Source: Stenocarpella maydis
Taxonomy: Eukaryota; Ascomycota; Sordariomycetes; Diaporthales; Diaporthaceae
Assembly: GCA_002270565.1 (NCBI GenBank)
Contig: NQMI01000021.1
Location: forward strand, 62,001 to 126,000
Length of the DNA: 64,000 bases
Direction of reading: 5' to 3'
The position numbers and the translations under genes are program-made. Under the pieces are notes generated by a model. The model did no database searches, was not told the origin of the DNA, and saw nothing but the letters and a program-made list of their open reading frames with translations. Shown here piece by piece: positions 12,810 through 24,021 of the stretch (position 1 is the first letter of the stretch; the number at the start of each line of letters is the position of its first letter).

Positions 12810-12864
12810 GTGGGTACTTGTTGCCCTGTACCCCCCGATTTTTGCCCTGCGAATCCTCGCTCTC
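12810..12864 (-). repeat. Right terminal inverted repeat of the MULE
   Basis: Perfect inverted copy of 9922-9976, followed by the second TTCCCAAA target-site copy at 12865-12872. Confidence 0.93.
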
Positions 12865-13373
12865 TTCCCAAAAACCTTGCCATTCCGGGTGATTCCACAT
12901 TCGGAGGATACTCCACCAAGAGAGAACTACATCATGGCACAGCAGCAAAACCCGGCAAGAACATGCCGGATGTCGTTAACACCGCACGCCCCAGAATTGC
13001 GACAGTCAGGATACCTGGTTCGAACGCTCAGACGCCATCGCAGAGTAAAAAGGACATGGAACGTCTCAACGAACATTTCAACCCGGAGGCGTTCGAGCTA
13101 CCTCCTGTGATGTGGCCCTGGGAACAGGCAGAGGATGGAGAGGACCCTCCTTTCCTGCTACCATTGGTAAAAGTCCTCGGTGGTCAAGTGGGTGAAGGCT
13201 CGAGATCCAGTGTTGAAGACCTCGTGCGCCATGGCGGGATTTCCCCTTTTAGGATAAAGAATGGCGCCTCTTCCTTCATCGGAACGTTCTGCGACGGAGA
13301 AATAACTAGCAAACACCGTACTAACATCCTTGAAGATCCCATAACAATCCTGGCAGCCGAATTAGGGAGGTGA

Positions 13374-13742
13374 ATAGTCGTCTAATCTCTGGTTGTGGGT
13401 ATAGACAGTCTCGGGCCCACATACCTAGTGCTCGCAATTGTCTAGATGAAATTGAGTCCGGGCCTAGAACATTGTAACCGCTGACATGTCTAAGCTTTTC
13501 CAAGCCTTTTTCAAGATGCGCAACCTAGCCTGATTCATGATAGCCTCACAGTTTACCGCAGGTTTGCTGACACTTAAAAGCTTGGTAGTTCCTCCCCGAA
13601 ATCCTTCACGTTGTGGGTATCTGGTTTAAAGCCTGACTAGCGCCTAGGCAACAGTATTGTCTCAAGCGATGGTCAATTGGCTCAGCATCCCACAATGATA
13701 CTTTGCCATCTGGACTGCGAGCGTTGCAGGTGAAGACGGCAG
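13374..13742. other. Intergenic region upstream of the secreted protein gene
   Basis: GC content is back to genic levels. No coding region, tRNA or repeat was recognised. The minus-strand ORFs at 13321-13503 and 13606-13833 show no family resemblance and are treated as chance. Confidence 0.5.
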
Positions 13743-13750
13743 TATAAAAG
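13743..13750 (+). promoter_or_regulatory. TATA box of the secreted protein gene
   Basis: TATAAAAG lies 91 bp upstream of the ATG at 13841, a normal distance for a fungal core promoter. The leader after it is rich in CTT and CAA. Confidence 0.5.
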
Positions 13751-13840
13751 CACCTATTTTGCCGTGGGTATCCGAAAAGATGGCAGTCCAACCTTCTCAA
13801 GCGGTTGCAACTATCCTTCAACGCTTTCTCCACTATTAAA

Positions 13841-14558
13841 ATGAGGTTTTCTGTCCTTTCTGTTACCGCCTATATGGCCTTGCTGCACCCAGTTGCGGCT
13901 AATTTCGATGTCTACATGGTAGATGTGTACGATGCCATCTTCAAGTCCCATACCAGGGTACGACCGATCAGTTCTCCCTCGTTTTGCCAATCCCGGATGC
14001 ATGTGTCCTGCAGAACGTCGCTAATGACTCCATCAGGGCTGGCAAATCTTTGAGGCTGAGCCTGGATCTTGCGTCGACGTCCAGAATGCCCCCGTGTTCT
14101 GGGACAGCGGACATGTCAGCTACAAGAATGGTGTGCGGTGCAAAGGAAGCGGCTGTGGCTACACTCCCCCGGCAGACAACATCGATCAATTGGAGATGAA
14201 CTTCAGTTTCGTCGATGGCCCCGTGTACCACTGGAGTAAGTATCCTGCTGCTCGAACCGAATGCGCCAGGCGGGAATGGACCTTGAGTTAATGATCTGCT
14301 ATTGTAGCACTTTATAAGGACCGGGGCAGGACCATGGTTGGACGTAAGCAATAATCCCCTCTTCCTGTTTGGCTACGGATGAGACATGGACTGACCTGGA
14401 CTTCAGTGGATGGAAACAGCTATGGCAACTGCATTGTATTCCCCGACGGTGATTACAACTGCAACAGTATCTTCGCTGGGAAGGAACAGCACCACGGATA
14501 CCGCAAGTTCCGTTGTCTGACGCAATTCACAGCGGACCAGATTAACCATGGTTATTAG
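13841..14558 (+). CDS. Small secreted six-cysteine protein (effector-like)
   Basis: The spliced model has four exons: 13841-13957, 14037-14235, 14308-14343 and 14407-14558. Introns of 79, 72 and 63 nt have GTACGA, GTAAGT and GTAAGC donors, and frame is kept to give 167 residues. The first 20 residues (MRFSVLSVTAYMALLHPVAA) form a signal peptide. The mature part has six cysteines (EPGSC, VRC, GSGC, GNC, YNC, FRC), enough for three disulfides. It carries the segments YHWTLYKDRGRTMVGLDGN and YGNCIVFPDGDYNC, and ends KFRCLTQFTADQINHGY. From memory, similar secreted hypothetical proteins exist in plant-associated Sordariomycetes, but I know of no assigned function. The gene sits between a transposon block and a biosynthetic pair, a common location for effector candidates. 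Role inferred only from size, secretion and cysteines. Confidence 0.8.
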
Positions 14559-14599
14559 ACATGTCAAGGATCAATGTGGTGTGGTCTATATAGATCTGC

Positions 14600-15570
14600 T
14601 CATAGGAGCTTCATCGAAGCCAGGACTAAAGACATTCCAAGAAGCCAGGGAGTGGATCTTCTAGCGACCGCCCTGAGAATGCCCCATCTGAGATACTGCC
14701 AGGCCAAGTGCATATCCTTGGTTTCATTTTCGTGCGGGAAGCTCAGGTCCGGTATATCTTGACCCAAGAAGCGACACTAACCGGCACCATTAGTCAAATT
14801 GTGCGCCACCATGGATACAAAGCGAGCTGGTTGGGTTCTCTTACCAGTGGCTCCCAGCCGTCGCCGAGTCTCATCACACACAATCTATGGGGCGGAACCA
14901 TCATCTGGACCGTGGCGAGGTGCTCGTCATAGTATCTGCGTAGAGTCTCTTTTTTCCTCACATCTCTCTCTTGGCAACGCATTGCACCCATAAACATCTT
15001 CCTCATGGCTCGCGTCGAGTATGCCCCGACTAAAGGGTCGATCAAATATGCGCTGAGCCAACCGTCTGGGATGAGTTAGCTCCAAGGCCCTGAATATTTG
15101 CGGGAGGCGAGACCGAATAGAGCAACGTAGGCGATGGAAGCAATCAAAGGAGGGTACTTAAACCAGCTAAACAAGTACGAAAGCAATGTCTCGTCGACAC
15201 TTTGAGCCCATGCATCGAAGTCCCGTATCACCATGATGCACCTGGCATCCGGGTACGCCTCGATGAGCTGAGGGCCAAAAATACCAGCCGCGTCCGTTAT
15301 AGCTTCATTGTCCCCAAACATTTCGTCCCAGTCCACCGGATCCAAATCGCGCCGGTGGGTGGACAGGCTAGGGAAGGTCGCATCTGCAGCACGGTCGAGG
15401 AACGCCCACTCCCGCGGCTTCCACCAGATCTGGCCCAAATGGTGGACGTTCCGATAGCCTAGCATCTCTAGGGCACGTAGCATAGACTTGGAACCAGTTC
15501 GTGGGAGGCCCACCGAAAGGACCCTGGGGTGGTGCCTGCGCCCGTCGCCTGTGGATTCTGCCGAGATCAT
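14600..15570 (-). CDS. Sulfotransferase-like P-loop protein (Sulfotransfer_4-type)
   Basis: Starts at the ATG at 15570. The nucleotide-binding loop is VLSVGLPRTGSKSMLRALEM, the family's 5'-phosphosulfate-binding motif. Further family segments are GQIWWKPREWAFL, DEMFGDNEAITDA, YPDARCIMVIRDFDAWAQS, ERDVRKKETLRRYYDEH and GWEPLCRFLG. The last of these is created by splicing the 14777-14844 intron (68 nt, GTAAGAG donor). A TAA at 15076-15078 lies in frame. A 48-nt intron at 15066-15113 (weak GTCTCG donor, CTAAC branch, CAG acceptor) removes it, keeps frame and gives 284 residues. Without that intron the gene is broken. The C-terminus has a hydrophobic stretch (WLLGMSLVLASMKLL). The gene is divergent from the polyketide synthase, so transfer of a sulfo or related group to its product is a plausible but unproven role. 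Some members of this family have no known substrate. An upstream in-frame extension to 15840 was not used because it lacks family similarity. Confidence 0.75.
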
Positions 15571-16414
15571 GTTCCTCAGGATTTGTCGAGGTCGGACTTG
15601 GCAACGTGGGAGTTTGCCTCTCAAGCGAGCCGTGAGACCCCAAGGCTTAAGAACTCGCCGACTCCATCGCCTTTTGAGTGGGTTCCGACCCTCTCCTTTA
15701 TTATCATTGGGCAAACTTGATCCAGTGCCCGGGGAATCGGCTGGGGGCGGAGACGTCTCCAGTACCGCCCTGTATACTCCAGCCAACCCCTGAGTCCCCG
15801 CGTCTTTGGATTTTGTGTTACACCTCCACCGGGATCCCAAACCTTAAATCGTTGTATGTCTTTCCTGACGTATTGGCAATCTCGCACCCACCGGGTCCTC
15901 CTTTGCCCGACTTCTTAGCAAAAGCGTCTTTGAGCGGAGAAGTTCACACGACGCAATGTTTGGGAACCTGGAGCAGGTATACTAAGCCATGAAAGGCCAA
16001 TCTTTTGGCGATCTTGTACACTTCTGCAGGCAACGCAAACGCTAAATCTCCCGAGGTCGTTGTATATTTCCTGTTGGTAAGACTGGGCCCCCTTGATCAC
16101 ACTTGGCCTAGCAGCACAAGCATGGACTATCACATTTTGCGGTGTGCTGAGCAAGCAATTGCGAGTCAGAATCGTTCTCCACCCGTGCTGCAGGTGGCTA
16201 GGCAAACCGGCAAAACATTTAAGTTTTGGACGACGATCAATGGGTATCAGGAAGCGCTCCCAGGGACAGACGACCGCAGCTTATGGGATGATATGCAGCC
16301 TCTCAAGAATGACTATCTATAACTGCGGCAAGACCCCGCAATATTCTGCTCACCAACAACATTCAGCGTTCCTTCAGAGTGTCTTGTCGGATTTAGAGAT
16401 CGCGGATAGCAGAT
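15571..16414. promoter_or_regulatory. Shared divergent intergenic region (sulfotransferase / polyketide synthase)
   Basis: 844 bp between two start codons that point away from each other, so it must hold both promoters. No convincing TATA box or palindromic regulator site was found by eye. The short ORFs on both strands here (15488-15793, 15678-15992, 15915-16205 and 16005-16322) show no recognisable protein. Confidence 0.5.
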
Positions 16415-19400
16415 ATGGACCGGCAAACTGTGATATGCGGCATGGCGTGCCGCGTGCCTGGCGCAAACAAGTCAGTACAACCCAGAGGCACGGGCTGCGC
16501 ATGATGTTTGAAGGCTTCTGAAAACTCGCAGATATTGCTAACACGGATGGAAATAGTCCAAGCCAGTTGTGGGAGAACCTCATCAACAAGAAGGACGTCC
16601 AGCGCCAAGTCCCGAATGAGCGACATAGATTCAACGTCGACACGTGGTATCACCCTAATCACTCGAACAAAGGCACGGTCTGTTAGAGGATTCGGACTCC
16701 TACCGCGCCACTCCCCATTCCGTGGCACTGGACTGATGCGTTGTCGATATAGATAAACCAAAAACGCGCCTACTTCCTTGACCATCCCGTCACAGCATTT
16801 GACGCGGGCTTCTTTGGCATTTCCGGAAAGGAAGCAGAGTCCATAGACCCACAGCAGCGCTTGCTACTCGAGGTAGCATATGAAGCCCTCGAGGATGCAG
16901 GTATCACTCTCGATGAAATATCTGGCACCCAGACGGCCGTCTTCCAGGGCAGTCTCAGCAATGACTATGGCACTCTCCTTTGCGACCAGGCATATTACCC
17001 CTTGCACAGCATCACCGGGATAGGCGACGCCATGCAGGCCAACCGCGTGTCGTACTTTTTCAACCTGAAAGGACCGAGCATCGTAGTTGATACCGCCTGC
17101 TCCAGCAGCCTGGTGGCCTTTCACCTCGCACACCAGAGCATCATCACCGGGGAGTCCGACTACGCCATCGTGCTGGGCTCGGCTCTCTACTTCGACCCGA
17201 CGACTGCCATCGTTCTTTCGGACATGGGGTTTCTCTCGTCAGACGGGCGGTGCAGGTCTTTTGACGCCGACGGGAGTGGTTATGTCCGCGGGGAAGGCAT
17301 CTGCGCCGTGGTCATCAAGCGACAGGCGGATGCAGTACGTGATGGAAACCGCATACGGTGTGTTGTGCGCGCGACCGGGTCCAACCACGACGGCACCAAG
17401 AAGGGCATTACGGTGCCCTCCTCAGAGGCGCAAGAGGAGATGATACGGCGGACCTACCAGCTTGCGAACCTTGACCCCGATGATACCCATTTCTTCGAGT
17501 GTCACGGCACCGGGACGAAGGTCGGCGATCCAAACGAGACAAGAGCCGTTGGTCACGTATTTGGGACGCGAACCAGAAAGCAAGACCTCGTGATTGGCAG
17601 CATCAAGAGCAATGTAGGGCACCTCGAGGGTGCTGCTGGACTTGCAGGCATGATCAAGGCAGTCCTAGCCATCGAGAAAGGCCGCATTCCACCTCAGATG
17701 CACTTCGACAAGCCGAACCCCGATATCAAGTTCGAAGAATGGAGACTGAAGGTGCCGACAGAAGCTCTGAGCTGGCCAGAAACAGATGGAAAGCCCAGGC
17801 GGGCAAGTCTGAACTCCTTCGGATACGGCGGCGCCAATGCTCACACGGTGCTGGAGAGCTTCCATGAAGAGGCAGATGCGTCCGCCCCAGGCTTAGAATC
17901 GAATGGTGTGATGCCTGCTCCGAACCGCCCGTTCCTGATTCCCATCACATCGCACGCAACTGAAACGGGCGAGCGTCTGAGGAGCGCTCTTCGGGATTAT
18001 CTCGCCAAAGAGGACAACGGCACAAGACACGTCCGCGACCTTGCCTACACGCTCTCGGCACATCGCACGGTGCACAAAGTAAGATCCTTTGCGATTGGGG
18101 CCGCAAAGGACCAGCTCGTCGCTGAGCTAGAGGAACCTCGGGCTTCGGCAGAATGGAAAATGGCCGCAACGCATTCGTCGCATTCGACTCCACGGGTTGG
18201 CTTTGTATTCACCGGCCAGGGTGCGCAAAGCTGGGATATGGGCCGACAGCTCATTGAATCATATCCCCCATTCCGGATCACACTGGATAGGTGTGATGCG
18301 GTACTTCAGAGTTTGCCTGTCCAGGATAGACCAGACTGGTCCATAGTGGACGAACTACTGAAGCCACAAGATCCTGCTGACTCGCGCCTCAGCGAGACAA
18401 GGCTCTCGCAGCCCATCTGCACAGCCTTGCAGATTGCTCTGGTGGACGTGTTGCGAGCATGGGGAGTAACACCTAAAGCCGTCTGCGGGCACTCCTCAGG
18501 TGAAGTTGCAGCTGCCTACTGCGCCAACATCCTCTCGCTCGAGGCAGCCATGGTAGTAGCCTACTACCGTGGCTACCACATGGGCCAGCAGCGTACGCCA
18601 GAGACAGGCTCCATCGGACAGGTCGCTGGCGGTATGATCGCGGTGGGCCTGAGCGAGGCAGACACCGTTTCTGAATTATCAAACTTCCAAGGCCGTCTAT
18701 GCGTCGCAGCTGTGAATTCCTCATCCAGCGTGACCGTCTCCGGAGACCTGGATGCTATCGAGGAGCTGCGTGAGGATCTCTCCAAGCGCGGTGTGTTTGT
18801 GCGGAAACTGGTTGTCCAGCAGGCCTTCCACTCACACCATATGAAAGCTCTGGCACCGGCATATGAGAGGGCCCTGAACGAGTGCGCCTTGTACAAGACA
18901 GAGGCGAGGAAGCAGGAAATCCGCATGGTTTCCAGTGTCACGGCTAGAGTTCTCCGTGACGGGGACGTGGACGCTGCCTACTGGGTTCGAAACATGGTCG
19001 GCGCAGTGCGCTTCGCGGATGCTCTCACCGGCGTCTTGCTGAATGATGACGAGGAGCAGGCCGTTGATATCCTGTTGGAGATGGGTCCTCATCCTGCGCT
19101 AAAGGGGCCCTCGGAGCAGGTAGCATCAGAGCTGAAGCTCGACATCGCATACCTTGGCACTCTCACACGTAACCGGCCCGCCTTCGAGTGTTTTCTCGAG
19201 ACAGCAGGCCAGCTTTTCGCGGCCAACTATCCCATCGACCTCGTCGCGGTTAACGCGGACCAGCAACACCCGGGCCATATGCTGACAGACCTCCCAGCAT
19301 ACCCCTGGAATCACCGCCACTATTGGACCCCGACGACCCGTGCGATGCGCAACACCCAGCACAGGAAGTATAACCACACGCTCCTCGGGACCCCAGTGCC

Positions 19401-22400
19401 GCACTCCACGCCGCACCACGTGCTATGGCGCAACTATATTCGCGTTTCCGAGATCCCCTGGCTTGCCGGCCACGCTATAGAAGGCGAGGTGGTGTTCCCC
19501 GGCTCAGGGTACCTGTCCCTGGCCGTCGAGGCGGCAGTGCGGTATCCCACCAACGTGGCCAAGATGGTCTCGAGGGTGCGGTTCAAAGACATCGACATCA
19601 AGTCCGCCATGACGCTGCGCGACAATGAAGTTGGCACGGAGATGATCCTGAGCATGCAGCCTGAGACGACTTCCGCCAAGGGCTTCAGTGACGAGTGGCT
19701 CGAATTCCACATCAGCAGCTTCGATGTGGACGGCCGCTACTCTGAGCACTGCCACGGCTGGATCGCCGTCGTCGCCGGGGAACCCAGTTCAGTCGAGCTG
19801 GATGGCTCGCTGCCGCGCTACCCCTCCGTTGAAGAGCTGAGGAAAGCGTCTACCAACCGGCCTAGCTGCGCCGACCTGTACCGGCGCCTCGAAAAGCGCG
19901 GAGTGCAGTATCGTGACGAGTTCAGGCTGCTGAAGGGGGACATGGACGACGGCGAGGGCTTCACCGTCGCCAATCTCGAGTTCGACCCCAGCATCTACAG
20001 GGTCGATGGCGTGCTCGAGGCGACCCTCGTCCCGCTTGCGCTCCTAGACGCAGTCATGCACTCCACGTGGTCTGGTTCTTCGGACGGGTGGGAGTGGTGG
20101 CCGGATGAGGACGGCGTGGGCGTGCCGCGGTCGTACAAGTCTGTGGAGCTGGCTGGCCACCTGCTTGCCCGCTCCTATTCGGGCACCAGCGACCTGCAGA
20201 AGTACACCATCCGGACGTTTGGAGACCGCGTGGGTCTGAGGACTGTCATCTCTCAGCTGTTGGTCTCTGACGAGCAGGGCAGGCTATGCATACATATGCA
20301 GGACCAGGAGAGCACGTTCTTGAAGGAGGAACAGGGCTCGCTTGGTCGCAGGTTGTACTTCGAACAGAGGTGGGAGAAGTTGACCGAGTTTGGCGACATC
20401 GTCCCAGCTGTCCCACAGCAGCTCTCCGTGGTCGTATCCAGGAGCCCGTCGGACACGGAGGCCCGAATCCTGCAACAAATCCGAGATTTGGCAGCAAAGG
20501 ATCCCAATCAGAGCTTGACCTGTGTACAGCTCGGCCAGGAGCTTCCTTCCGGCCAGGAGCATCAGAATATCATCTTGCTGGCCACTCTGTCCACAGACAT
20601 GACCTCACCGCAAGGGTTCGCCCATTTCCAGAAGCTGGCGTTGGAAGAGGAAAAGAACATGGTTTGGGTGCTTCAGGGCACTTTCTTGGGCGCAGCAAAC
20701 CCCGAAATGGCCAAGTTCGCAGGGTTCCTGAGAACCGCCCGGAACGAGAACCGCCTCTCGCGGCTTGTAACTCTAGATATCGACGCCCATGATGTGGAGA
20801 GATGGGCTGAGAGTACCGGAGCAGCGGTTCTCCGGGCGTTGGACAAGAGCCTGGACGAGGAGGAGATCGCAGTCCGCGATGATGACGCCCTCTCTCCCCG
20901 GCTGGCTGTCGACGATGAGCTCAACTCCAAGCTGGACGATAGCAAGCCCAGCCGGCAGCCGCTTCCTGATGACACGCCAGTCAACCTCGAGATCGGGCAC
21001 ATAGGCCGCCTCGACACACTCTACTTTGCACCGACAGAGGACATGCTCAACGAGCCCCTGGGAGACAGCCAGATCGAGTTCAAAGTGCTAGCGTCAGCGC
21101 TGAACTTCCGCGACATCGCCATCGCGGTCGGTCTCATCCAAGACTACCACTTTGGAGAGGAGTGCGCTGGCATCGTCACCGCAGTCGGGTCCCAAGCCGC
21201 CAAGGACTTCCGGCCCGGCGACAGGATCGTCGTCGCGGCGGGCGAGTGCATCGCGAACCGGGCCCGCGCGGACGCCTGGCTGGCCCGCAGGATCCCCGAT
21301 GGGGTCAGCGACACGGCGGCGGCGAGCTTTCTCACCGTCGCCATGACGGCGCTGTATGCGCTCCATTACGTCTCCCGTCTGCAGGCCAGCGACTCTATCC
21401 TCATCCACTCGGCGGCTGGGGGTGTTGGCCAGATGGCCGTCCAGCTCGCGCAGGCGCGAGGCGCCCGCATCTTTGTGACGTGCTCGCAGGGCAAGCGGGC
21501 GTTTCTGAAGGAGCGATTTGGTCTTTTGGACGAGCAGATATTCTCCTCGCGCGACGATTCCTTCAGGGCGGGCGTCTTGGCGGCGACGGACGGTAGGGGT
21601 GTCGACGTGGTGCTGAATTCCCTCTCGGGACGGCTGCTCGAGGCGACATGGCGGTGCATCGCGCCGTTCGGGCGGTTTGTGGAGATCGGTAAGAGGGACA
21701 TCCACGAGAACGCCGGTCTGCCCATGGACGTCTTCCGGCGCAATGTCAGCTTCTCGTCGATCGATATGGTGCTCGTGGTTCAGCAGGATAAGACGCTGGC
21801 CAACAGGCTGATTGATGAGGCCTGTGAGCTTGTCTTCGCAGGGAAGATTCAAGTTCCCGACAGCCTGCTCGAGGTTCCCTTCGCCGACGTGGAGAGGGCA
21901 TTCCGGCTCATACAACGAGGCGAGCATATCGGGAAAGTCATCCTGGTGCCGGGAGAAGGCCATGTCATGCTCAAGCCCAGAGGCTACCACCTATTGGCCA
22001 AGCTATTCAGCCCCGACAAGAAGTACCTGATAGCAGGTGGCCTGGGCGGTCTTGGGTTGAAGCTTGCAGAGTGGATGTACTTTAAGGGTGCCAGAAAATT
22101 AGCTTTCTTCACCGTGTCTGCGCTCAGCGCCACAGGCGAGCTGAGGGAGAGCGCACGACGAACCATCGACTGGCTGGAGGAACGAGGTTGTGAGATCGAG
22201 ATACACCGAACCGACGTTGCCAACCTGGAAGAGGTCCAGGCGGCCTTTGCCAAGATGGGGCGAGTTGCGGGAGTATTCCACCTAGCAATGGTTCTTGCAG
22301 ATGTCTCGCTGCAGGGAATGAGCTATGAGCAGTGGGAAAAGGTTGTCCGGGTCAAGTGCTCTGGCGCTTGGAACCTGCACCTGGCTACCCAGCACCAGCC

Positions 22401-24021
22401 GGTGGACTTCTTCACTTGCTTCTCGTCCATTTCCACGATTGTGGGGAACCCAGGCCAGGCGAATTATAGTGCCGCCAACGCTTACTTGGACAGCCTCATG
22501 GACTGGCGCCGAGCCGGGGGCTGTGTCGGCACCAGTATCAACGTCGCGGCCGTGTCCAGCGTTGGTGTTGCGGCAGACCTGGGGTTGAAGTTTGACGAGA
22601 CCATCAACACTCAGGAACTGATGCTGCTCGTGGAGGAGGCTATTCTCAGCGACCGACGCTTCACTGCAACTGCTCAAGGTGAAGCTGCCAAGACGCGACT
22701 CGATCGAAAGAGACTCATCACCGGAGTCAGCATCGACGGGCTAGCTTCGAATCCCGAGACCAGGAAGAGGCCGCTGTACCGCAAACTGTGCGCCGATGTG
22801 GACATGGGGCCATCTTCATCTTCAGCGGGGGCCGCGGCCACCCAAAGCTTGTCTAAGATCCTCGCAGGAACCGCAGATCTGGAACATAGATGCACGCTAA
22901 TCACCGAGCGGTTCATGGACAAGATATCGGCGGTGATGGGAGTGGAGCAGTCACTGATCGACCCAGCAATCCCCCCCACAATATACGGGCTCGACTCAAT
23001 CGTCGCCATTGAGCTCCGCAAATGGGTCAAGACCGAGACCAGGGTCGACCTGCCGCTCTTTGAGCTGCTTGGAGGAAAGACCATCAGGGATCTGGCTGCC
23101 TACATTGCGGCTCAGGTAGTCGTGACCGTCGACGCCAAATCGTCTCCCAATGGCGTTGTGACACGAAGCAAAGGAGCGGGCGGCAGCCAGTCCGAATATG
23201 CCAATGGAAGCAGCGCTAGGCTGAATGGAACAACTGGTGGTATAAATGGCAGGACTGGGGCCAAGGTGGACGGGCTGGCCGATACCGAAGCGCTTCTCGC
23301 GTGGTGGCGACAGTATATGAAGGATATTCCCGCCGCAGATCCATTCGGCATCACAACGCCGGAGCCTATCTCGCACCACAACGGGGTCGTTCCCGGAGTG
23401 TCTTGTAAGACGCCCTGTTACTCAATCTCGGCAAACCACGTCAGGCGCATGCAACGCGTAGTCAAGCACGATCTAGGCATCACCTCTTCGGGAACGGCAC
23501 CCAATGCGCCGTTCAAGTTCATCCTCGGCGCGTTGTGGGCGTACCTCTTCGCCTGCGATGGCGCGCGGGCTGGTGACACGCTCATCGACGTAATCACCGG
23601 CGGCGGGGACTCGGAACCAGTGCCTGTACGGCTACGCGGGCCTCCACAAGGCAGCCAGGACACGGCGACGGTTGGCGAGCTCGTGAAGATCTCGGCGCAG
23701 GAGCTGGAGGCGGCGACCAGTCACATCGTTGGCATGTCTCGGCATGCCATTGATGGGCTCGTTGGCCCATCTGCTCGGAGTAGGGTTGCTCTGAGGTACT
23801 GCGAGGAGGAGAACGCCGGTGGCGGCAGCACGTCGCGAGCACCTGTGCTTGATGTCATCCGGAATGGCGACGGGACAATCGGACTATCCATGGCCTCTCC
23901 ATCGGGCAGCCACTCGCAAGAACATATGGGGCTGTTGGCTAATGGCTTCGGTGGCTTCTTGACGGAGTGTATTCGAGACCACCGGAGCCAGATTAAGTTG
24001 GCATCCACGAGTTCCGTTTAG
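16415..24021 (+). CDS. Highly reducing type I polyketide synthase with C-terminal condensation-like lobe
   Basis: Three exons (16415-16470, 16557-16677, 16753-24021; introns 86 and 75 nt) give 2481 residues. KS, about 5-430: Cys175 in DTACSSS, then HGTGT and SNVGH. AT, about 540-860: GHSSGE with Ser640. DH, about 935-1250: His966 in HAIEGEVVFP and Asp1158 in LLDAVMHS. The DH-ER linker (FAGFLRTARNENRLSRLVTL) looks like a pseudo-KR, and no methyltransferase is present. ER, about 1476-1790: HSAAGGVGQMAVQLA. KR, about 1815-2025: GGLGGLGLKLAEW and NPGQANYSAANAYLDSL. ACP: Ser2141 in YGLDSIVAIELR. All key residues are present, so the enzyme looks functional and should make a reduced, non-C-methylated chain. 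Residues about 2237-2481 resemble the second lobe of an NRPS condensation domain (ALLAWWRQYMKDIP, then FKFILGALWAYLF). No thioesterase was seen. Partner: the divergent sulfotransferase-like gene. Confidence 0.93.

Larger units (their letters stand above)
9922..12864 (+). mobile_element. Mutator-like element (MULE) with degraded transposase
   Basis: The element is 2943 bp. Its 55-bp terminal inverted repeats (9922-9976 and 12810-12864) are perfect by eye, and the direct repeat TTCCCAAA flanks it at 9914-9921 and 12865-12872. The plus strand between them encodes remnants of a fungal MULE transposase. A FAR1-like N-terminal zinc region is followed by KWVLHINNLKHQSYGP, then GIFWCINEQIN, then FITNYNTALINALNHKFPQA, and a basic C-terminal tail with GRPHNKSTFG. 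There are many in-frame TAG/TAA codons, some clearly CAG to TAG, so it cannot make a transposase. The ORFs at 11504-11737 and 11937-12290 are pieces of it. An 8-bp duplication would also suit hAT elements, but the coding remnant fits MULE better. Confidence 0.85.
9793..13373 (+). pseudogene. Unrecognised gene interrupted by a Mutator-like transposon
   Basis: Two open segments, about 9793-9921 and 12873-13373, lie either side of the transposon. If the transposon and one copy of its 8-bp target duplication are left out, the frame runs straight through: ...VRHALQAICKCYFPK continues as NLAIPGDSTFGGYSTK, then QSKKDMERLNEHFNPEAF and PVMWPWEQAEDGEDPP, to a stop at 13371-13373. The right part is hydrophilic, lacks stops and has no domain I recognise. 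The left end is open without an ATG and may be an internal exon. I infer a formerly intact host gene disrupted by the insertion. The protein family is unknown. Confidence 0.5.

Noticed and set aside
15571..15840. N-terminal extension of the sulfotransferase-like protein to an ATG at 15840
   Set aside because: The extra 90 residues are Arg/Pro-rich without family similarity, and the ATG at 15570 is well placed before the P-loop motif.
21094..21990. 298-codon minus-strand ORF
   Set aside because: It is antisense to the enoylreductase part of the polyketide synthase, whose plus-strand frame carries clear catalytic motifs.
23370..23400. SHHNGVVPG in the PKS tail as a possible HHxxxDG condensation motif
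   Set aside because: It lies in the linker, lacks the spaced DG, and is out of order relative to the second-lobe segments.
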